A stretch of DNA of 64,000 nucleotides from NCBI GenBank assembly GCA_024220525.1, contig JAMYWO010000054.1:126711-190710 (forward strand), in the 5' to 3' direction. Source of the DNA: Cochliopodium minus (Eukaryota; Discosea; Himatismenida; Cochliopodiidae). Positions 58,296-64,000 of the stretch are shown here, piece after piece (within the stretch, counting starts at the first letter, position 1; the number at the start of each line of letters is the position of its first letter). Both the position numbers and the translations under genes were made by a program. The notes beneath the pieces are model-generated. The model worked only from the letters and a program-made list of their open reading frames with translations, did no database searches and had not been told where the DNA came from.

Positions 58296-61031
58296 ATGAA
58301 AGTTTTTAATAAATTAAATAATTTTCAGTTTGCAAAAACATTCAAGAGCAACAATTTTCTCTTATTCACCAAATCATGTAATGTTTTTTAAACAAAATTT
58401 CAAATATTTTTTTGTAACGTAATTTTTTGTTTAATAAGACACAAATACACCTCCAATAAATCAAGCACTCGATTATCAAAGACCATTGGTGGTGATAGCA
58501 CTTGGAGGAAATGCATTGTTGAAGAGAGGAGATGAAATGACAGCAGAAGCACAAAGAAAGAATATCATAATCGCATGTCAGAAGATAGGAGAGGTGGTTC
58601 CATCAAGTGATGTGGTATTGACACATGGGAATGGTCCGCAAGTAGGATTGCTAGCCCAACAATCAAGTTCATCATCATTTCCAATGCCATTGGATGTGAT
58701 TGGTGCTGAATCAGTGGGTAATAAATTTTAAATTGAAATATTTTATTTGTTTTTTCTTCCCAATATATAATGATTTATACTTTCTTATAATAATTAGGTA
58801 TGATTGGTTATTTGATCGAACAAGAATTCAGAAATGTAGTTAAGGGAAAAGAAATTGTAACAATAGTTACCCAAATAGAAGTAGATCCCAAAGATCCAGC
58901 CTTCTTGAAACCCACCAAGCCAATCGGAAGAAGATATTCCAAATCTGAAAAGGATAGCCTCAAGAATGATTGGTCATGGGGTGTTGATGAGGCCATAGTG
59001 AATGGGCAGAAGGAAGAGATGTTCAGAAGAATGGTGGCATCACCTGAGCCAAAGGATATTTTGGAAATCAAAGCGATCAGAAAATTGATAGAAGCAGATT
59101 CAGTAGTTATCACTTGTGGCGGTGGAGGTAATAAATTAAAAATAGAAATATTTCGGCTTATTTATAATAATAAATAAAATTTTAATATATTTATTATATT
59201 TATTATATAATTTAATTCTATTAATTATTTAGGTATCCCTGTGATGAAGAATCCTGATGGAAGTGTACACGGAGTAGAAGCAGTGATCGACAAAGACAAA
59301 GCAGGTGCTCTTCTTGCAACCTCCTTGAACGCAGATGCATTGATCATGTTGACAGACGTAGAGTTCGTCTATTTGGACTGGAAAGATCCCCAAAAGAGAA
59401 GAGCCGTCAAAAATATCACACCAGAGGAGTTATCGCAATATTCTTTTGCAGATGGAACAATGGGTCCTAAAGTCTTTGCAGCTGCAGAGTTTGTGAGAAA
59501 GGGTGGCAAGTGGGCTGCCATTGGAAGTTTGGAAAAGCTTACTGAGATCATGGAGGGTACTTCGGGTACTCGTGTCATAGAAAGCGAGCAGAGAAAGAAT
59601 GCAATTTACTTGCCTTATGACATCTCTTCACTTCCTACTTCATGGTAAGCAAAATAAATTTTTTTAAACGTTAAATAAAATTTATAAAAAAAAAGTTTTT
59701 GATCATTTTCATAAAAGTTTTTAATCATTTTCTCATCATTTTCCTTTACTTTTACTTTTTATGTTTAATACATATTTGTAGGCCACCAAAATGGGAAGAA
59801 AATGACATCTCATCGTGGTTGAACAAAGTAGTCGAGCTGCCAGAATTTTACATCGGAGTGTTGAAAAACAAAGGCAACCTCAAAGATGCTGCAAAGTTCC
59901 TTGAGATGAGTCAGTCTGAATTTGAAAAAATTGGGATCCCTTGGTCCCTTTCGCAAGCTCTCCACTCTTCCATCTCTTCCGTTAGAAAACAGATCAAGAC
60001 TGGACGCAAGGACATCGGATTGAGATATGTTGCTTCTTCTCCCTATCCTTGGCCATTTAACGGTTAGAAACAAATTTGTTTTGATTTTTTTTTTACTTAA
60101 AGAAATTTTTTATTTTTTATTCAATTTCAAAATTCATTTTACTTTTTTTTTTCACGTTAGGAAAGTTGGACAGAGACAACACCGCCATTCTCGTGGTCGA
60201 TATGCAAGAAGATTTCTGCGGCCAAAACGGCTACTTTGCAAAAATGGGGTATCCTATCGAATTGACCAGAGCACCCATTCCATTCATCCAAAACATCCTC
60301 TCCGTAGGCAGAAAGAAAGGAATGCACATCATCCACACCAGAGAGGGTCACCGTAACAACTTGGTTGACTTGGCAGAAAACAAGAGATGGAGATCAGAAA
60401 GAATTAATGCTGGTAATAACATTTTTATTTTTTTTTATTTTTTATTAATAATTTTTCATTTACTTTATTTTTTTACTTTTTTATTAGGAATTGGTTCTGA
60501 CCTCGATGTTTTGATCAGAGGTAAACCTGGATGGGAGATTATCCAAGAATGTCAACCTATAGAGGGAGAGACCATTATTGACAAACCAGGTAATGAAAAT
60601 TTCTAATTAGAAAATTTTTTTGTTCATTTTTTTTTGTTGAAACAATGAAATTTATTTGTTGTTTATTGTTCATTTTTGATAGGAAAGGGAGCATTCTATG
60701 GAACTGACTTAGAACACATTTTGAGATTGAGAAGAATCCAAAACATCATTTAGACTGGTGTCACCACCGACGTTGCAGTGCATAACACAATGAGAGAACC
60801 TAACGACAGAGATAAAACATGTTTTTAAAATACAATTTATAAATTTTCAATTATTTTTCATTTTAATCAGGATTTGAATGCATTTTGTCTGAGGATGGTA
60901 CTGCTGCTGCTTCCAAATCCAATCACAGATCTGCCATCACCATGATCCACATGTCTGGTGGAATCTTTGGTGCTACTGCAAGCACTGCAAAGATTCTCAA
61001 TGCACTCAACAGATTGCCTGACTTTAATTAA
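58296..61031 (+). CDS. Carbamate kinase / SAM-like / isochorismatase-family fusion
   Basis: Nine exons: 58296-58377, 58439-58717, 58798-59127, 59233-59644, 59782-60062, 60161-60412, 60488-60589, 60683-60811, 60871-61031 (2,028 nt, phases agree). Exon 1 encodes a basic, Asn/Phe-rich presequence typical of mitochondrion-related organelles. Carbamate kinase follows (ADP + carbamoyl phosphate giving ATP): [49 protein letters not shown] and GTSGTRVI. A helical SAM-like linker follows ([15 protein letters not shown]). An isochorismatase-like hydrolase ends the chain: [29 protein letters not shown]. In it, TAG stands in frame at 60751-60753, the last intron starts AT instead of GT (60812), and the usual catalytic Cys is Ala. 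The second half may be decaying. Metabolically it fits carbamoyl-group disposal with ATP gain. Confidence 0.85.
60751..60753 (+). other. In-frame TAG in the isochorismatase-like part
   Basis: The codon lies between NII and TGVTTD, where relatives have a hydrophobic residue such as Leu or Phe. TTG to TAG is a one-base change. Downstream sequence stays conserved and in frame to the TAA at 61029-61031. TAG ends other genes here (for example 40339 and 62293), so a reassigned codon is unlikely. Confidence 0.8.
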
Positions 61032-61239
61032 TGAAAATTGTATTTGATCATATAAACGAAAAATTTCGAAAAATCGAAAAAATCAGTACTATAAAAATTT
61101 CTTTATGATAATTTCTTCACTTTTTAAAAGTTAAAATATAAAAATAACAAACACAATTTGATATTCTTTTGTGGAGGGATTTAACAAATCTTATATTTAT
61201 CTTTAATAAAAAAAAAAATCGTTTGGATCTTTTTATCAA

Positions 61240-62295
61240 ATGATAGCAAATGAAAACAAAACAAAGAAAACTAATGCCAGGAAAGCATGTGTATATTGCC
61301 AAAGAAATCATAAAAAATGTGATAATAAAAGGCCCTGCTTCAATTGCATCAAAAATAAGAGGGAATGTTTTGATGTGGAAAACAAATTCAGAAAAGGAGT
61401 GATTCATCCTCAACATAAAACCAAAAATAATCCTAAAATAAATATCAAGAGCAATATCATTAATGAAAAAGATACTACTAGTGAAGATTTCATTGTTTCT
61501 CACAATCAGAATATTATTAACATTAATAATTTAAATTTCAATTCCAATTTAATTCACAATAATGAAACAAATAAACAAATAATTTCCGATGTAAATCTAA
61601 CATTAGAGACGAATAAGGAAAAAGAGCAGATTAATCTTGAACTGAGAGAAATAAATAATGAAAACATTAGGCTAAAAAGAGAAATTGAATTATTAAAGAA
61701 AAAGAACAAATACAAAAAGTTAAAAAAAGAAAAAACAGATCTATTCTTCCAAAAATTTAAAAAGATTTCTCAAAATAGATATATACCATTCCAATTTCTA
61801 TCTAACTTCACCATGAAAAAAGAGGCAAATTTTACTATTTATAAATTTGATGATAACCTACCTGATACTGGATATCATCCCTATAACATGAAGGTCGTGG
61901 ACGTGTCCAATTCTTGTTCTCTTTTATTTGGTTATGAGCCTCCCAATATAATTAACAAATCTGGAGAATCTTTTAGTCCTACCTTCACAACTAAAGAATT
62001 AGCTGATTACTCTAAAGTAAAAGCAAAAATTTTTGAAGAATTATTTTTTTAAATCCAAAAATTATTTTCTTCTTAGAATTTGTTAGAGTTTTGCAAGGAA
62101 AAAATAAACTATCTCAAAATCATTGCCCTTGTTAAACACGAAATGGGCTTGTTGATTTGTTCCGAAGTTTCTTGTTCTATATTATGTGATGATAATTTGA
62201 AACCTATGTCCATCCTCTTCTTAGTTGAGAAAAGCTATGTTGTTGAAGATCAACTTCAAGAGAATCACAAAATAATTTTCAAGGCAAAATATTAG
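61240..62295 (+). CDS. Zn2Cys6 regulator with PAS-like domain
   Basis: Two exons (61240-62016, 62077-62295) encode 331 residues. The N-terminus has a binuclear zinc cluster with six Cys: KACVYCQRNHKKCDNKRPC, then FNCIKNKREC. It most resembles the fungal ERT1/AcuK-type regulators of carbon metabolism. An Asn-rich region and a coiled coil follow (LRLKREIELLKKKNK-like, ~61620-61740), as dimerising Zn2Cys6 factors have. A C-terminal PAS-like region follows: FTIYKFDDNLPDTG, VVDVSNSCSLLFGYEPP, IIALVKHEMGLLICSEVS. It is a probable nuclear DNA-binding transcription factor; the target is unknown. It ends with TAG. It lies directly downstream of the carbamate kinase fusion, 208 bp away. Confidence 0.8.
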
Positions 62296-62413
62296 TTGAG
62301 TTTGAATCAAATAAAAGTTGTAAAATAAAAGATATCTCTCAAATATAGATGTGGAATGATTTTTTATTGTGTTTAAAATACGTGTTCCCAAAAAATTTTA
62401 TAACATAAAAAAA

Positions 62414-62680
62414 ATGGATTGGTTCAAAGGAATCTTTTGCCTAAATAAAGTGGACCCTAATGAGATTGATTTGGATGAAATGAATGAGAATGAAATTGAG
62501 GAATATATCCTCGCCCAAAACAAAAAAATCAATCAGATCTTCAATGAAGAGAAAGCGATCCAAGATAAGATCGATACATTGAATAAGAGCTTGATGATGT
62601 ACAAAATATTGAAAGATGAAATAGAGACAACAAAACAATTGTATGGAAATTTATTTTTGATATTGTATAGTTATTTATAG
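62414..62680 (+). CDS. Small acidic coiled-coil protein
   Basis: The ATG at 62414 (MDWFKGIFCLNKVDPNEIDL) follows an A-rich leader. The product of 88 residues is acidic then helical (EEYILAQNKKINQIF, AIQDKIDTLNKSLMMYK). Frame ends at TAG 62678-62680 after a short hydrophobic stretch, which might be intron sequence. A further exon beyond the nearby assembly N at 62848 cannot be excluded. Function unknown. Confidence 0.5.
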   Translation: MDWFKGIFCLNKVDPNEIDLDEMNENEIEEYILAQNKKINQIFNEEKAIQDKIDTLNKSLMMYKILKDEIETTKQLYGNLFLILYSYL

Positions 62681-63820
62681 AGTCATTCATTCACATCATC
62701 TTTTAACATGTGTGGATCCTTAAATTACTCTTTTATAAAATAATTTTGTAGCTTCTTTATAAACTTTATCGAAATTAAAACAAAAATAAAATATTTTTCT
62801 TTCTAATTAAGATATGTCTCGGGCATAATGAGCATCCCCAATTTTTTNTATACATTTTCATCATGCATATTAATTCAGTAATTAACACATTGCCTATCAT
62901 GACTTATAAAAAAAAAAAAAATTTTGAGGATTTGAACGGTTAAGGGTGTCACAACCACAACCCAAATTAATCTTTTTCAAATCTTTGACACTTCATCATT
63001 ATTGAATCAATCTGAAACAAAAAAATATCATAATCTCTCACAAAATAGCTCAAATAAACCAAGTTTTATCAAAACAATTCTTCATTATGCTTAGTTATCC
63101 TCAGAAAAGTGAAAACAATCATTAAAAAAATTATTTTAACATTAATTTTCAAAAATTAAATTTATTTTTTCTTTTTTAAAATATCTACCATTATTATTAT
63201 TTACATTGAATCTTTTATATAATTTCTAAAAATATTTTTAAAATTCAAAAAGATCAAAAAAATTTTTTCTCAATGTTGATTGTGAAAATTTTCAAAGTCT
63301 TCTAACGTTGATTTAAAAAGCTTATAGCTTGGGAAGCTTCTCTAACATATTTGAACCACCTCCTATCTTTCCCCAACCCAAATCATTTTAATCTTTATCA
63401 AAATATTCTAATAATTTTATTCTCATTTCAATTCTTTTAGTTAATCTTTAATTTCAATAAATTCAACTCAATATTTTCTGTTTCCTAAAAGGAATAAACA
63501 AAAGATAGAATATATAATTAAACAATTTTTTTCAATTAAAACACAATCAAAAGTTTGTTAGAGTTCAATTATTTTAAACAAATTTTTTGGCATCACCTCC
63601 AAAATGCACATTTACCACTGCATCCTTTGAAATTTCTCAATTCATGTTAACTTTTGAAATTTTAATTGTTCTTAATAATCAAATAATTTTTATTCTTCTA
63701 ATAATTTTTTATTTTTTTTTTCTTTCATACAAAAATAACCAACAAATATTTATTTAATCTTTATTTTATTTTATTCTTAATAAATTTTTGTTTGTTTCTT
63801 TATCAAATCAAAAGAATAAA
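62681..63820. other. Gene-free AT-rich stretch with assembly N
   Basis: It has no convincing coding sequence on either strand. It contains a single N at 62848, next to CTCGGGCATAATG (62818-62830), which is also found inverted in the PIGG intron. The stretch after the N probably belongs to another contig. Long A/T runs dominate; I see no tRNA or other RNA gene. Confidence 0.55.
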
Positions 63821-64000
63821 TTAATTTAAAATGTTGTATTCTAGTTTAAATTTTTGAAAGCATTTGTCGCAAATCACAAATCTTTGTTTTTGTTTTTTGA
63901 TTGGATTTTTTCTTTTCTGTTTTTCTAATCTAATAATTTTTTCGGCCAAAACATCTCCAAACTCTCTTTCCAAAACATTTTTGTAAATGACTGAATTTTC
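63821..64000 (-). CDS. Partial CxxC protein (3' end of a gene)
   Basis: An open frame of 59 residues enters from the window end and stops at TAA 63821-63823. It has acidic then very basic sequence (KIIRLEKQKRKNPIKKQKQR), then FVICDKCFQKFK with one CxxC pair near the C-terminus. The basic stretch and CxxC suggest a nucleic-acid-binding or zinc-binding tail. The 5' part is outside the window, so family and start are unknown. Confidence 0.55.
   Translation of the reverse strand, partial: ENSVIYKNVLEREFGDVLAEKIIRLEKQKRKNPIKKQKQRFVICDKCFQKFKLEYNILN

Noticed and set aside
60751-60753. TAG reassigned to an amino acid
   Set aside because: TAG is the natural end of the genes at 40339-41121 and 61240-62295. 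TAA and TGA also end genes, so the code appears standard.
58296-61031. Bacterial contamination as the source of the carbamate kinase fusion
   Set aside because: It has eight short AT-rich introns, all phase-consistent, and a presequence exon. It is a nuclear eukaryotic gene, whatever its older origin.
62900-62960. Possible tRNA-like box (GGATTTGAACGG)
   Set aside because: No acceptor stem, D-arm or anticodon arm can be folded around it in either direction.

Overview
The window is a strongly AT-rich nuclear fragment of a eukaryotic microbe. Most genes are split by short introns of about 45-110 nt, AT-rich and GT-AG, and spacers are short. The content suggests a free-living heterotrophic protist of amoebozoan or amoeboflagellate type. 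Evidence is the many secreted or adhesive surface proteins, a GPI-anchor enzyme, Ras-like and F-box modules, a Zn2Cys6 regulator and proteins with mitochondrial-type presequences. I cannot name the lineage from sequence alone. TAA, TGA and TAG all end genes here, so the code looks standard.

The first 23 kb encodes four surface proteins. Two type I membrane proteins (1-2150 and 2385-5976, +) share a stalk and membrane anchor but carry different heads, GLUG-like and NHL-like. A Cys-rich protein with a C-terminal TOM1/THH1-like multi-pass region follows (6071-12308, -). Then comes a giant repeat, EGF and single-TM protein (12443-23341, -). Next are an exon-dense aldo-keto reductase (23707-25520, -) and, divergently, a VWA8-type mitochondrial AAA protein (25791-29863, +), which is cut off by an assembly gap.

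The scaffold is faulty around 30 kb. Single N bases at 29976 and 30979 flank a 1-kb piece holding the 5' half of a GLUG-like gene. Its right end overlaps the first ~80 bases of the window and splices in frame into the gene at 204-2150. The piece therefore belongs upstream of position 1, or is a near-identical copy of what lies there. Downstream is a 5'-truncated fusion of an N4BP2-like P-loop kinase with a primase-like (AEP/PrimPol-type) domain (30980-32023).

The rest (32-62.8 kb) is a dense mix. On the minus strand it holds a PQ-rich/C2/zinc-ribbon protein, an ApbE-type flavin transferase, an unknown protein, a METTL21-like methyltransferase, two LRR proteins, a coiled-coil/C2/ankyrin protein and a zinc-ribbon protein. 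On the plus strand it holds an F-box/Ras-like GTPase fusion with a CaaX-like tail, two tandem PA-domain multi-pass receptors, PIGG (GPI ethanolamine-phosphate transferase), a small unknown protein, a carbamate kinase/isochorismatase-family fusion with a presequence, a Zn2Cys6/PAS-like regulator and a small coiled-coil protein. After a third N (62848), about 1 kb is empty before a partial CxxC protein at the window end.

A short TA-flanked inverted-repeat element (~150-180 bp, MITE-like) occurs three times, each time inside an intron and making that intron unusually long. Fusion genes are the most notable feature: F-box+Ras, kinase+primase-like, carbamate kinase+isochorismatase, and C2 fusions.
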